A stretch of 64,000 nt of DNA from Lucifuga dentata (Eukaryota; Chordata; Actinopteri; Ophidiiformes; Bythitidae): the NCBI GenBank assembly GCA_014773175.1, contig VXCM01003375.1, positions 946-64,945 on the forward strand, written 5' to 3'. The first letter of the stretch is position 1; each line of letters begins with the position of its first letter. A program made the translations under genes and the position numbers. Below are positions 34,518 to 47,638 of the stretch, piece after piece. Under the pieces are notes generated by a model. That model worked only from the letters and a program-made list of their open reading frames with translations, was not told the DNA's origin and ran no database searches.

Positions 34518-35979
34518 GTGAGAGGAAAGACTTCTAAAAGCATAATGAAGCTCTTCTCTTTTAAGCAGAATGTTTGATAGATACACTTATCTCTACTACC
34601 CTGTCAGCGCCTGTAGAGTGATGGTTAATAATTCATGCTGTCAGAAAGAGGTCCAGAAACACTTGCAGTGATACAGGAGAGGAGAGGAGAGGGAAGAGAC
34701 TGTTTTTGAAAGCTCGGTGATAGGAGGAGAAATACCTCTCCTTTTCTTCGTGTGTGTGTGTGTGTGTTACTCTAAGCACACAGAGCCACTTTAGCCCTCC
34801 AAGTGGCCCTAAGATACAGTAAGGATGGGAAAGAAAGGATGAAAAACCACTTACTACCAGAACAAAGACACAACAGACATCCTTTCTGTGATGGTGTGTG
34901 TGTGCATGTGTGTGTGTGTGTGTGTGTGTGTTGTTGTTGCTCAGTGTTGTCTGCTTATGCAGGTATGCATGCATCTCGTGCGATATTGCCCCTCATCTTT
35001 TAACCTCAATTTAAGAACAAGCACGCATGCATACACCCCTCGGTCTGTGCTTTTGCCAAGAATGCTGTAATGATAATCTATGCAGAATCTACATCATGGC
35101 TGTTTACATGCTGCAGTCATGACAGTAGATTTTCCATTTCCCATGCAAAGCTGCCGATGACAACAACACACACTCTCTCTTCAGAGACTTTCCTTTCAGC
35201 CTATTGTTCTAACCCTCAGAGAGCATCTCAGTTAGCAACACTGGAAAGTCAATTTGCTGCACTCACCACTTAAATTTACATGATGCTATGGTCAATGGAG
35301 AACAATCCTGCTGATAGCTTTTCAATTTTGTGTATTTTAGCTTCTGGGGTCCAGTTACTGCTTAGTACAAGTCTCTGTATTGTGGTAAGTTTACTGCAAA
35401 GGGGAGTTATTGTTTTGCAAGTCAAGTCTCAGCTGAAAACCCAAATCAAGACAAACAATTCACAAGTCAAATCAAGAGTCAAGACTGACAGTCCAAATCA
35501 AGTTACAAGCCCTAAACTTTGATTTTTGGGTCCTAAACAAGTTATGGTGCAATCCATGCCAAATATAATGCCAGAGTAATTATTAGAAGGAACTTACTGA
35601 ATTAAAATTGTTTTTTATAATGTGCGTTATATCTAGATAAACCTAATAATTGGAAATACACAAATGACTGTAAATCCTCAATATTGAAACGAGTATCACT
35701 TGGTGACATTGCATCAAAAGGTGACACACATTAATAAAATGCTGGTTTAAAGTTGTTGTTTTACAGAGACAATCATTTACACACAAACGTACTGACAAAG
35801 ATGCGCACATGCGTGCGTGCACACACATACACACACACACACTGTACACTCTGTACCTTGAAAGATCATTTGTGAAGGTGTGCAGAGCTTGTAAACAGTT
35901 GTTGTTTAGGAGTTTATTTAGCTGTCCTTGCAAAGGACAACATAATTAACTTGGACAATCACTGGACACAGACTCATAA

Positions 35980-36028
<49 letters not shown>

Positions 36029-36273
36029 GTTTGTTTCAAGCAGAAACATTCGCAGCTTACCTTCTCATTCATTTGTCTGTCTGACAGACGGTATGTAATG
36101 GGGTGGAAAAATACTATTAGATTTTGTGAAGAATGGATCCATTTAGACTATCCCTCTCAAATAACAGAGAGGTGAGGGGAGTCCTGGATCCTCAGTTGGC
36201 CAAGATGCACACTTTTCAATGTACACTGTCTTCATGATATATGCAGCTCTTCTATATGAAAAAAACTGCATGC

Positions 36274-36287
36274 ATATATATATATAC

Positions 36288-36322
<35 letters not shown>

Positions 36323-36440
36323 GATACATATATATCTATATATGTATCTATATAGATATATATGTATCTATATATATATATATATATCTATATATCTATA
36401 TATATATATATAGATATATATGCATATATATATATATATA
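36274..36440. repeat. (AT)n with nested GATA/TATC palindromes
   Basis: The stretch is TATA-rich with interspersed gata/tatc steps, such as 'gatacatatatatctatata' followed by 'tgtatctatatagatata'. It is self-complementary at several registers and could extrude hairpins. Open frames made of Y, I and T across it are meaningless. Confidence 0.85.
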
Positions 36441-38937
36441 GACATTTAGGTCAGGGACAACGCCTCTTACTTGAAGAAACAGTAGAAATGTTATTGAGCC
36501 AGGGGCTAAAAGGTTTAATTTCATCTCTTGTCGGTGAATTTGATGTTTAAAACCAAAGAATAGCTTGATAAAGACAATTTGGCACCAAACTAGCTCCTGA
36601 TAGTGATTTGTCTTTGTTCCCTGGGTAGTCGCACATCCATCAGAACTTTGTTGAAATTCTTCCTTCTCTTTCTCACTCACCCTTTTCCTCTCCCCTTTTA
36701 CTATCATGTTCCCCTGCAGCACACCCAAGGTTAGGGGAGCAATCAGTGAGAATCTGATTTGTCCTTGGATCACACCTAACATTATTCTGCAAATCGCATC
36801 TGGGCTGCGCTGTGGCCAAAAAGCAGTGATGGCCTGAGTTGAACTACTTAGAATTAATGCAGAATTTCTGGAAGTCAGTGGAATGAATCTAGAAATGTAC
36901 TTTTAAGTAGCTCTCATAAGAGATAATTTTGCACGTAGCATTTCATCATTGTAATCCATAATGGGCTACATAATACTGTGTGAAGGAAAATGTGTGATTG
37001 GGCATGAAACTGCAGTGTTAAACGCTGCAGTAGCTGCACAGCTGTGATGTACATGGCATTTGTTATTCTACACTCATCTTTCTGGAATAAACATTTGCTG
37101 CTAACTCCAATACAGTTTCATCAACTTTTTTTTTTTTTTTTTAANTTTTTTTTTTTTTTTTTAACATCCTTGCACACTCTGAAGAATAATAAGTAGAGGC
37201 ATGATGAAGCATGAATACTAAACATCCCAACACTCCCGCTCTTTGTCCTTAAACTCTCCTCCTCATCATCCTCCCATCACTCTTATTTAAACTCTCTTCT
37301 TTTCTTCTTTTTCACATTTAAATTCACCCTCCTCTCCTCTCAGCTCCCCTATCCTCTTGACTTTTCCTCCCCCTCATCATCCCATTTCCTCCTCCTCACC
37401 TCTCACCCTCCCTTCTCTCTCATCCTCTGTCCATCACTTATCTCCCTCAGGGTGAGGCAGGGGAGGACACCGCTGCCCTTGGATCTCAAGCTGCCAACAT
37501 CTGTGCCAGGAATTGTACTTTAGCTCAGAGGAAGGTGAACAACAACATAACAAACTTACTGCCCTTCAAAACACTATGTTTCAGGAATTTTACAGAACCA
37601 ACTTATATAATCTGTAAGACCCTCAGATGACTTCTCCAAAAAAAAAATAAAATAAAAAAATCTTGTACTTTAGTCGCAGTTAGCCCAGGATTGCATGGTC
37701 AAAAAATGTCACGCTTAAGCTCATTTTGTTCAGGAGAAGCTAAGCTTTCCATAGATATTCATATTGGAATATTACGCACGGGGAACGCATGCCTATTGCC
37801 ATGGCATGNGTCCTTGGCTTGGCATGCTTGGCATAATTTGGCCCTTGGGAAAAACTAGTTGGGGAGCCCTGCTATACAGGATCTACTTTCCAGCTGTTCA
37901 CAAACTTCAATGGTTCAGTAAATATCAATCAAAAGCCTTTCATCCATGTCCTATGACATTCTTATTTGCTATCCCTGTGACTAAATATGATTGTGATTTT
38001 ATTTCAGTTACAACTGCAGTAGTGAATTCATGTCTTGTGTGAATCTTGTTGCACACCCACACATGATAGAGTCATATCAATGCTATGCACATGCACACTC
38101 ATGGAGCCAAAACCATCCTTACGACATCCTGAAATTTCCATTTCATCTACATTATGTGGCACATAATTGGCATTTGCAAGGGAGTTTAGGTGGTAACTTG
38201 ACTGTGCACACCAACAGTTCTGAAATCCATTAGGTAAAACAATAATTAGCATCCTGCCAGAAATGTGTACAACATGATAAGAAACACCTTTGATCCGGAG
38301 TCTGACCCTGACAGAGAGAGGGGGGAAGGTGCTCCTGAACTCCAGAGACAAGCAGCAGGAACTGAAGATGTCAGTCAGTGAAAATAAAAAGCTTTAATCA
38401 TCCCTCCAACCTCAGCACGAAATAATAACCCAGGTGGCAACACACCACCATGAACAAAGATACACATTATAGCACAGTGTATGGTGCATTAGGGCCATAA
38501 ATTAATAACTCCACACATAAAATAATATGATTGGCTGGCTATTCTTGTTGCTTAATCAAGTTCAGTGCTAAAGACACATCCACAGATGCAAAAAATTAAA
38601 TAATTAACAGGTCAAATAAAACATTTTATACAGTTAAATGACTTACACTATTTGAACATGAAGTCCATCCTCATTTTTGAGAGCTTATTCATAGTGTTCC
38701 TGCATAAAATTTCTTTTTCTATGCATTAATAAAACAGCTCTGGTGCTGGTCTGACTTTCTTCATCAAGGCAAGCCTTTCGTTGTAATTAGGTCTGGAAAA
38801 TGAGCAGGTGCGTTTGCTTGTGTGTTGATTAAAGGCAGTCAGAGGGAAGGCGGGGTGGGGCAGCACCTACAAAGCAGAAAAGAGGCAAAAATCACCTGAA
38901 ATTTGGTTACTTTCTGCTTAGAAGTAAAAATAATTTC

Positions 38938-39022
38938 AAAAACAGACTGATAACAACAGACTGATTGCTGTTAAAAAGGAAAACATTTAACTTGTCACTT
39001 CACTTACTGCTAAAAAAATTAC
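38938..39022. repeat. Dispersed 85-bp repeat, copy 1
   Basis: The block 'aaaaacagactgataacaa ... cttcacttactgctaaaaa' recurs at 52187-52272 with small indels. It does not match the other families named here. The second copy lies directly before a LINE 3' end, so it may be part of a longer element. Confidence 0.7.
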
Positions 39023-40771
39023 ATGATTAAATTCCACAATGTTTGCTATAACAGTAACTACATGTGTCAGTATATCATTAGAACACAACAAATGTTTCTT
39101 CAGGTTGTTTGGTCTTTGCGGGGGTATGTGTTCAAATATTACACCTACTAAAATAGTGTATAGCACCAAAATCAAGTTTAACCAACATATGCAGTTTACA
39201 CTGAATTAGTTTATTTCCTTTGAGAGGTTGGTTGTCATTATCAGCAGCAAAAGCAGAACAATATAGAAACAAACCAGACTGACTTTACAGGATTATGAGG
39301 TTCTATCTCTTAGTCTCTCTTCAAAGACAACTGTCCAAGGATTTGATATTTTCCATTCAGAGCTGCAGTAACATTTTTCCAGCTGTTCAGTATCGCAGAA
39401 CTATGCCTCCCTTCATTCTAAGATGAGTTTAATTAGCTTGTCGTGTGTTGTCCTGACAATCTCGTTTCATTTGTAACTAATGATGACCAGAGACTTAATG
39501 ACAGGCAAGATGAAGACGCTGATGCTATCTTGGCACGCAGATCATATGACCTCTGGTTAAATTCCCATCAACCACACGCTCTGAGATGTAAAGCTTGAGA
39601 ACATCAGCCTAATGGTGTACCATAACATGCAAATAAGCCTGGGTTCAACACCCACCAGTGACCAACAGTAATAGTGCCTAAACCCTATGGACTGTGAAAT
39701 ATTATGACTCAGAATGATAAATAAAAGGCCAAACATCTTCTATTCCTTAAGAATTGTGGGAAGAAATCAAGGCAATAAGGGCCATGACCCATATCATCAC
39801 CTTCATCTGGAACTACATTATCATCGTCATTATCAACCCCTCCTCCCTACATTCTCTGTTCTTTAAGATAGTCTGGTGTGTGTTCAGTATTATATGCAGA
39901 TCCATAAACTTCTTTCCATACAGAATGGCATTATAATTACCGTACCTGCGAGTGGAAAATAGGTTTCACCAGAAGATTAATAGTCCGAGAAGCTAGAATA
40001 GACTCGCACTGTTCAGTTTAACTGCCAAGATTATAGCTAGCTTAATTTGAATCTAAATTGAAGCAGAAAAAGAGGAAGGAAGGTGGAACGGGAAGTTGTT
40101 TAGGGGGAAAGGAAGTGGAATTGATTATAATGTTAGACAAAAAGGGAATGGAGTGGCGTTGAGGGTACTGACCTCAATCTAATCTAGGGCTAATTGCTCA
40201 GGGAAGGGAGGAATTATATGTGTGTACAGTACATGCAAACACAGGCATGTGATTGTGAAATGGACTGTGAGTGTGATCTTTATGTAACCCGTCCCAGTCA
40301 AAAGGTGCACAAGGACACAAACATTTTTGTTGAATATGCTTTTGAGGTTTTCATCCAGCGCAGCTCCCTGTTTGCTTCTTGTGCTGCGATAGTTTGTCTT
40401 AGTGCAGGGAAACAGCTGGTGTGTGTGCGTGTGTGTGGGAGGAGGAGTGGATGTGTTGGGTGTGCTGCGTGCGTGACTTTACATGCCAACTAGTGAACAC
40501 AGGAGAAAACAAAAAAAACAGTAGAGTACTGCTGAAGCAATCATCAAGCAAAGGGGACCGTGGACTGCACACACTTGTACGCAGAATCACGTGAATGAAC
40601 ACACACTCTTTCAGACACGTTCACATACACACCCACCTCTGTACCAGAAAACATATGGGCAAACAACACAAAATGCAGGCTATTCTATTTCATATAGAAG
40701 GCCAGCTGTGGCTCAGTGACAAGCTGCCCTCCACTCTATTAAAGCAACTTATGGAATCACTTACTGTGGCT

Positions 40772-40791
40772 GGAGAGAGAGAGAGAGAGAN

Positions 40792-40846
<55 letters not shown>

Positions 40847-40889
40847 AACATAAAGTGGAGTCAGTAGAAAGAGGTGAAAGGGGGCATTC

Positions 40890-40957
<68 letters not shown>
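40772..40957. repeat. (GA)n then (TCTA)n microsatellites
   Basis: A GA run at 40772-40843 with an N at 40791, then about 17 tandem TCTA units at 40890-40957, separated by about 45 unique bases. Confidence 0.92.
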
Positions 40958-41918
40958 CCAATACAAGCACCAACAAAGTTTTGGTTCCATACTCACTGGG
41001 GACATTTAAACCTTGCATTACATTATGATCTGTATCCAGATATGTTATCCAGATAAGTACACACATGTTAAAGAGTGTAAATGCATCAGAACTGGTTTGC
41101 ATTGCGATCAGATCTCAGGCACAACCAGACAGGCGTAAATGCAGTTCTTACAGCTGAGACACTTTCATAAGATGAAATCACAAATTCAAAAGCATCACCC
41201 CACCTTGTCTTCCTGCTCGCTCTTGTTAATAAACTTAATAATACAATTTTCAACGGGGAGGTGAAAATGCAAGTCCCGACAGATGTCATTATCCCTTTAT
41301 AGTACATCTCATCCGAGCAGTAGAGGTGACTTCTAGTAGGAATAAAATGCACACAGTGAAAAAAAAAGTTGTTTAAATGTGATTGGCCAGTGCTCCTACC
41401 TCCAGTGTCTCTTTTTTGATGAGTGGCATCATATTACGCTGCTTATATGAGAGACAGCAGACCCTCCATGTTGGCCAGTTTGTCAACAGAGGCCAAGGCA
41501 GAAACCACTCATCTCAGATAAAGGCATTTAACAACAAGAGTGTTGGTAAAACTGAATAAAAACAATTTTTCTAATAAAGNTCAGATAAAGGCATTTAACA
41601 ACAAGAGTGTTGGTAAAACTGAATAAAAACAATTTTTCTAATAAAGAATATGTTAAATATTAATTTTAGACCCAAATTTTAAATAATTTCTGAAAATGGC
41701 AAGATCCACATGGCCTCAAAGACATGCTTGACTGTACGGTTGATATGTACAAAAAGCGTGAACATTTTCCCCTGGCTTTCACATGTAAAATGAAGCTTAT
41801 GGGGAGTTATAAAAGGTGAATATTGGGTGAAATATTAAAAAAATCAAATAATTACACTACTGAAAGTGCTTTAAAAGTATGTGCAAGACACTTACATTTC
41901 TGAAACCAGAAAAATTAA

Positions 41919-41998
41919 AGGACCACGCCAGTGATTTTGCATGTTGAAGCCCATAAATGCTGTGTTATATACATGTTACATATTATACATATTAGACT
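41919..41998. mobile_element. TTAA MITE family A, left end only
   Basis: After TTAA (41915-41918) comes AGGACCACGCCAGTGAT, followed by the 'gcatgttgaagccca' block and a 'catgttaca' stretch, the same order as the left ends of the full copies. It stops at about 41998 where LINE coding sequence starts. No right end was found downstream. Confidence 0.65.
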
Positions 41999-41999
41999 G

Positions 42000-43155
42000 T
42001 TCTCTGTGCTGGGCAAGGTCCTTGTAAGGGTCATTCTGAACAGGATCCAGGGCCATCTGCTGACTACTCAGCATCCTGAGCAGTCTGGTTTTNGTCATTC
42101 TGAACAGGATCCAGGGCCATCTGCTGACTACTCAGCATCCTGAGCAGTCTGGTTTTACTTCAAAGAAGTCAACCATCGACTGCATCCTAGCGCTCCGGGT
42201 ACTCATCGAGCACAAGCATGAATTTCAGCAGGGCTTTTTGGTAGCCTATGTCGATTTTCGCAAAGCATTCGGATTGGTTGTTCAGGATGCTCTTTGGTCC
42301 TGAGATTATGCAGGATCCCCAGTAAGTTGCTGGATATCATGGCTGGCCTGTACTCTGGTACCATGAGTGCTGTGCAGAGTGGGGGCAAACTCTCTGACTT
42401 CTTCCCAGTGAATGCTGGGGCTCATCAGGGATGTGTTCTGGCTCCTTCCCTGTTCAATGCCTGCATGGACTGGATATTCAGAAGGGTTGTGGCATCCATG
42501 ACTTGGGTGCATTTATCGGTGGGGAAAGGTTTACTGACCTTGACTTTGCTGATGCAGGTCTGTGGGGTCATGGGGTCACTGGACAGGGGTTTATGGTGCT
42601 GCCGAAGCGAATTTGAAGGTCCAAGTCTTTACAGTCCTGGTGCTCCCAGTCTTACTTTATGGTTGTGAGACCTGGACACTAACCAGTGACTTGAGACAAC
42701 AACTAGATGTCTTTGGTATTTGGTCTCTCTGGAGAATTCTTGGGTACCGCTGGTTTGACTTTGTGTTGAATGAGCGGTTGCTCCGGGAGGCCCGGATGAG
42801 ACCAATTACCAGCATTGTGAGGGAGCGCCAGTTAAGACACTATGGCCATGTGGCATATTTTTCTGAGGATGATCCAGAATGCAGGTGCCTCATTGCTGAG
42901 GACCCCAGTGACTGGACCAGGTCAAGGGGACACCCACGTAATACCTGGCTGCGGCAGATGGATGGGTGCCTCCGCGAGATGGGGATGGACCGCGGGTNCC
43001 CACGTAATACCTGGCTGCGGCAGATGGATGGGTGCCTCCGCGAGATGGGGATGGACCGCGGGTCTGCCAGGATGGTTGCCAATCAGGACCTGGGGTGTTT
43101 TCATTGCATGGTGGATGCCCTTGTGCACATGCTCCTAACCTGACCTGTGTGTCTT
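42000..43155 (+). pseudogene. Broken LINE ORF2 (reverse transcriptase part)
   Basis: Reading across frames gives reverse transcriptase landmarks in order: VLVRVILNRIQGHL, HPEQSGF, TIDCILALRVLIEHK, VAYVDFRKAF, SGGKLSDFFPVNAG, HQGCVLAPSLFNACMDWIF, then TDLDFADAG. At this point the catalytic FADD box is cut into and about 100 residues are missing. It resumes at LVLPVLLYGCETWTL, MRPITSIVRERQLRHYGHVA and RGHPRNTWLRQMDG. There are frameshifts and stops (for example the TGA near 42301). The Ns at 42093 and 42998 each separate duplicated 40-60 bp flanks, so peptide repeats there are false. The copy is dead; the exact LINE clade is not assigned. Confidence 0.85.
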
Positions 43156-43184
43156 TTTTTAGTGTCCCAAAATCTTAGAGCCAG

Positions 43185-43650
43185 CTATCTCTGATAGCAT
43201 TGAAATTTGTTCACCTTTGACCTTTCAGAATATTCTTCACAGATGAAATGATGAATCACATTAGTGGGCAGACAAACTTCTACTCTGCTCAAGTAGAAGG
43301 ATGTTCTATTCAAATAAATTCAGCAAAAATTCAAGATTTTCTGGCCATGCTGCTCCATGGACTGTTCCAGTGTCCTTTGCTATGTGATTAGTGGGATCCA
43401 GAAAATCATTTCTCACTCATTACAGATATCATGCTCAGACAAAGATTTGAAATCCTGCGCAGATATCTACACTTTGTTAACAAGACAGAAATGGGAAGCA
43501 GCCAAGACAGGTTCCTCTAAATCAGGTCATACTTGACATGCTTAGGAAACCATGGCTTCTTGTTCCAACCAGAAATCCACTGATGAAGTGATGATTGCCT
43601 ACAAAGACCAAATAGCAGGGAGTCTCCATTGCCAACTCCAAAAGTGGTTT
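43185..43650 (+). pseudogene. piggyBac-type transposase relic
   Basis: One frame reads DSIEICSPLTF and, after a small shift, RIFFTDEMMNHISGQTNFYS, then IQDFLAMLLHGLFQCPLLCD, a stop, WDPENHF and RFEILRRYLHFVNKTEMGSS. This is the order of the piggyBac (PGBD) domain N-terminal half: 'FF-DE-L--I--QTN-Y', 'EI--FLAMLL-MG', 'R-----LR-LHF-DN'. Further on, in another frame, TDEVMIAYKDQIAGSL resembles the 'DE-MIPYKG' box. At least two in-frame stops and two frameshifts show it is inactive. Confidence 0.65.
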
Positions 43651-45349
43651 CACACAAATTTAAACTAAAATGTATTTTAGAATCCACAAAAAACAAAGTT
43701 CTTTACAATAATGCTACTATTTTTTCAAATGATTAATTGAAAAGAAGTTTTACCATGGAGGGACCTCTCAACCTTATGGTAGAGGTCTACCGTATATCTT
43801 CCATATTAAAAATTATATTTTGCAAATAAAAGTTGAAGTATGTTAATTGAGTCACTAGTGACAAGATTTCAGCCAAAACATTTTTTTTCTTTCATGGTGC
43901 GTACATCAAAGGGTTATGCAGATACATATCCAAACAATAAAATAAAGCAAAAATCAAGGACAACATTTAAAAGTCATGGCATACACAGTTTATTTCTTTG
44001 CCATTATGTGAATTGTTTTATGCAGTCAACCTCACCTGACTGATGTTCTATCCAAGATGATGTTTTACACAATACTGGATGGCTTCAACATATACAGCAG
44101 CTGCTTCTGCCACAGAAACAAGATCTTCAGTCATCTTCTCTTTCCTGGAGTTGAAGTCTTTGTCGTTGTTTATCTGTTTACTGGCTGGCCAGCATGCTGT
44201 CTGGCGCCTCTGGAACATCAGCAACTAATGTCCTCCTTCCATGTAACATGACACTCAGGACGTGACAGTCTTCCTCATGACAGACAGCATGTACACACCC
44301 ACACACATGCACTCAGTCATCAACTATTAAGCATATTCACATGAGTGGCCCACTGATGAGCACACTCAGAACACTATATGAGTAAGAAAAATTGGCAACC
44401 TGTCACCTTCACTGTACAAATACTTCCAAAATAACTGAGCAAAACAAGAAGGTGTAAAAAGAAGAACTATTTGACCATCTGCAGGCTTGATCTTCAGATG
44501 GAAAAATCTCAGTAAAAGCAAAGGAGCTCTGTGAGGAAGATTTATTTCACATGGGAGCAGCAGGTGAAATGGCAGCTAAGTTTGTCCTTATACAAACATA
44601 ACATTTTCTAGAAGTTTTCTGCCAGTCAGTCTTTCGTTTTCAGTAGCAGCTATCAAACAAATTCCTGCACAAATTATAAAAACTTCTCTTATATGGTTTC
44701 ATCTGATGAAACGGGCAGTCACACACCCATAATGCAAGCAAACCCCACGCTGCAGAATCATTCCCATCTGCAGAATAATTCACACAGGTCAGTGCAGATT
44801 GCTTCATTTGTCTCAGGTGTTAAGCCTGTTCTTTACATTGTGACTGTCGACTATATGACTTGTGATGCTATGCTGTGATCTGATCTCTGGTTTGAGTCTC
44901 CAGCCAGATGAGACCAAACATCAGAGGAGTTGGATTCTCTGTCTCACCCTCAACAGTCTCTACACCATCTGCCTGCTTCAGGCCTGGTTTCCTCCTTTCA
45001 CAGTGCTTGCGCACCATTTATAGAGGAGGAATGTTTCATTCCCCCTCATTTTTTCCATATTATAGCTTCTATGTATACATGATTAGTGCTGACAAAAGAA
45101 GCAAAAAATGAAGGAACTATAAGGGCCAATAATTAGAGCACATACCTCTGCAAAGAGTGATCCCATACTTCCATGGGGAAATTTGTCCTCAGCATTTTGA
45201 CCCATTCTGAGCAGTGAGCAGCCATAATGCAACATCCAGGGACCTATGCCAGGTCCACAGTGTCTTCATCAAGGGTAATAGCAGGAGCATTAACCTAACA
45301 CACACACGTTTTCATGGTGGGGGAAATTGTATTACCCAGATAAAATCTA
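43651..45349. other. Non-coding stretch, possibly more decayed transposon
   Basis: No clear continuation of the piggyBac domain or right terminal repeat is seen. Short plus-strand frames at 43840, 44057, 44693 and 44908 have no recognisable content. Confidence 0.45.
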
Positions 45350-45478
45350 CACAAACATGGGGGAAACATACTGTAGAAGCTCCACACAGAAAGGACTGTG
45401 GCTGGCATGGGGATTCAAACCGATAACCTTCTTGCTGTGAGGCAACAGTACTAACTTAGCACTGCATCATGTTGCCCT
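45350..45478 (-). mobile_element. Decayed fragment of the same SINE family
   Basis: The segment 'ctccacacagaaagga...' to 'cttcttgctgtgaggcaaca' and 'gcactgcatcatgttgcc' follows the tRNA-like head half of the SINE at 9759-10129, with many substitutions. The tail half is missing. It is clearly older than the 9.8 kb copy. Confidence 0.75.
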
Positions 45479-45495
45479 AAAGAGAAAGAAATTAC

Positions 45496-45539
<44 letters not shown>

Positions 45540-45542
45540 GAA

Positions 45543-45589
<47 letters not shown>

Positions 45590-45604
45590 AGAAGAAGAAG
45601 AAGA
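45496..45604. repeat. (TAA)n(GAA)n microsatellite
   Basis: About 40 bases of TAA units change abruptly into about 66 bases of GAA units. Runs of Leu or Ile codons on the minus strand are artefacts. Confidence 0.93.
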
Positions 45605-47607
45605 ATGTGGTTTAATTGCTTTTCATTAATGTATAAGAAAGGCAATGTCTATTTTATCAAAATCTGGACCAAACTGCAATTATTGATGTTCTATCATGGG
45701 ATAAATATGATTGATTGTTACATTGAGATTGGTTTATTACTTTAGAGAAATTGATTTAAAAAAGAAATATGGGGAAAAAAAGGCCCTGTCTGGTAATGTT
45801 AAGAATTTATTAAAAAAATTCCTAGAACCTCCCCTGCATCTGGATTATCAGCAAAAATCACTGGTTTCTTCCCTGATCCATGCCACCAAGCTTCCACTAA
45901 GTTTCATCAAAAGCACTTCAGAATTCTTTGAGTACTCCTGCTAACGAACAAACAAACAAACAAACAAATGCAGGTGAAAACAGAACCTCCTTGTCAAACA
46001 TTAAAATAAAAAATTCTTAACTGAATATGAGATGTTATTTGCTTTTGTAAACTGAACTAAAACCCAGAAAAAGAGGATGACAATAACTGGGAAAAGTGAA
46101 TTTAAAAAAGTAACCATCTAAAGTGCCTTTATTATGTAGCTGTACTGTCTCACAATGGCAAATGAATAGTAAGGGGTTTTTTCTCTCCCAAATAAAGGGA
46201 ATTACTTTGTAACTGACTCACTAAAGTAACATTTCACACACATTCCACACACATTTTTCACTAACTGATAAGTCATTTTAAGACTGCAAACTTAATTTAA
46301 GCGAACTACTAAAACTGAATTTAAATCTCCAAAGCCTAAACAAATTAAACAAAACTTACATAGGGCTGAGAGCTATTTGAAAGACAGTAGATTTGAAATT
46401 GGGAGAGAAACTGAAAACAGCCTTGGTGTAGACAACAAACACGTCTCTTTCTATCCTTAATATTGTGCAGGGAAAGATATGAAGCCCCGGTAAAAGACGT
46501 ATAGAAAGTAGGATTATCCTGCAGAGCAAATCTGGTTGTACAGGATAATTCTCTCACTGAATCTCCACGTCTCAATAGCAAATTGTTCCATATAATGAGA
46601 AATCTCTCACATTCCATCCACCATAGAAGCAATCTCTATTTGGAAAAATGGCTTGAGGACTGTGTCTGGTGCAGTAATGTTTCATTGCTGCTGCTAGAAA
46701 ATCTATTCAGACCCAAAGAGTTTCAAGGTGCCTGGTGTTTGACTTAAAAACTGCAGTTTTTCATCTAAATTTATAAGATTGAGTGCTCTTGTTTGTACTC
46801 CGCCCCCGTGTCTCGTTGTCCTTCTCTTCCCTAAAGCTTTGTTCCCTGCTGTCCCCGGAAAAAGCCATTCATCTTAAGAGTTTGATCCTGCCCCTCTGTG
46901 CCCGGCCTGTGTACTGTCCTGCAGCGGACTGTGGAACCATGAAACAGCTCCAGGCCAAGGCCATCTGGCTATGCTACATTTCCCAAAAGCAGTTTGCTCT
47001 TTCTCTTCCTCTTTTCTGCCTTTTCTCTGATCTCTTTGTCTTTCTTTGTCTCATTGTATTGTTACTCACTGCATCAACTATGAACTTGCATTACATGTGT
47101 AAAATGATCGCACATTTTTTTTGTTTTCCATTTCTCCAGTTTAGGATCTCTCTCTCTCTCTCTCNCCCCCCCCGTCTGTCTGGAACATCGGTGGATTGCA
47201 GGACCATCTGCTGTCAAATTGCTAAAGTGCTGAGATATTTTTTTCTCCACTTGTCCTCTCTTGCTGCCATGTCATCAGAGCATGACTGGATGAGGTCTAA
47301 TCACCTCTTTCCCATTCACCTCCATCATCTTTCTCTCCCCCTTTCCTCCTGTTTTTCACCATGTCATACCCTGTCATCCACTTTCTGGTTTCTTTGATTG
47401 TTGGTAAGGTCCCAAAAGTGTTTAAGGTCAGTTTCAAAACTGGTTCCAAATTTAAATGAGTACAGTATCTTTTCATTCATCTTAATAATAAAATTAATAG
47501 GTTTAAATAGGTTTAGAAGTTTTGGGTATGCAGCTTACCTAGGCACATGAATATAAGATCTACCTGTCTGCTATGGGCCTGATTTCCCAAAAGGGCCATG
47601 AGTTTTA

Positions 47608-47638
<31 letters not shown>

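Larger units (their letters stand above)
32985..41914. other. Long gene-poor stretch
   Basis: About 9 kb with no recognised exon. It contains CT/CA runs at 34163-34206, an N join with 65-bp duplicated flanks at 34387-34517, degenerate CAAGTC/CAAATC units at 35415-35515, (CT)n at 35983-36026, AT-palindromic DNA at 36274-36440, a T-rich N join at 37124-37163, a pyrimidine tract at 37220-37450, GA and TCTA repeats at 40772-40957, and an N join with 66-bp duplicated flanks at 41514-41646. Confidence 0.6.

Noticed and set aside
37460..37545. Exon-like block after the 37 kb pyrimidine tract (acceptor ctccctcag, then an open frame)
   Set aside because: Pyrimidine tracts generate acceptor-like sites by composition; no clear donor and no recognisable peptide.
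40890..40957. Regular spacing that could suggest a CRISPR-like array
   Set aside because: It is a simple TCTA tetranucleotide microsatellite; this is a vertebrate nuclear genome.
42922..43128. Repeated peptide in frames around 43.0 kb suggesting a tandem-repeat protein
   Set aside because: The repeat is the same sequence on both sides of the N at 42998, an unmerged assembly overlap inside a dead LINE.
46783..47397. 204-codon open frame on the plus strand
   Set aside because: It lies in pyrimidine-biased DNA, crosses an N and has no recognisable domain, splice sites or start context.
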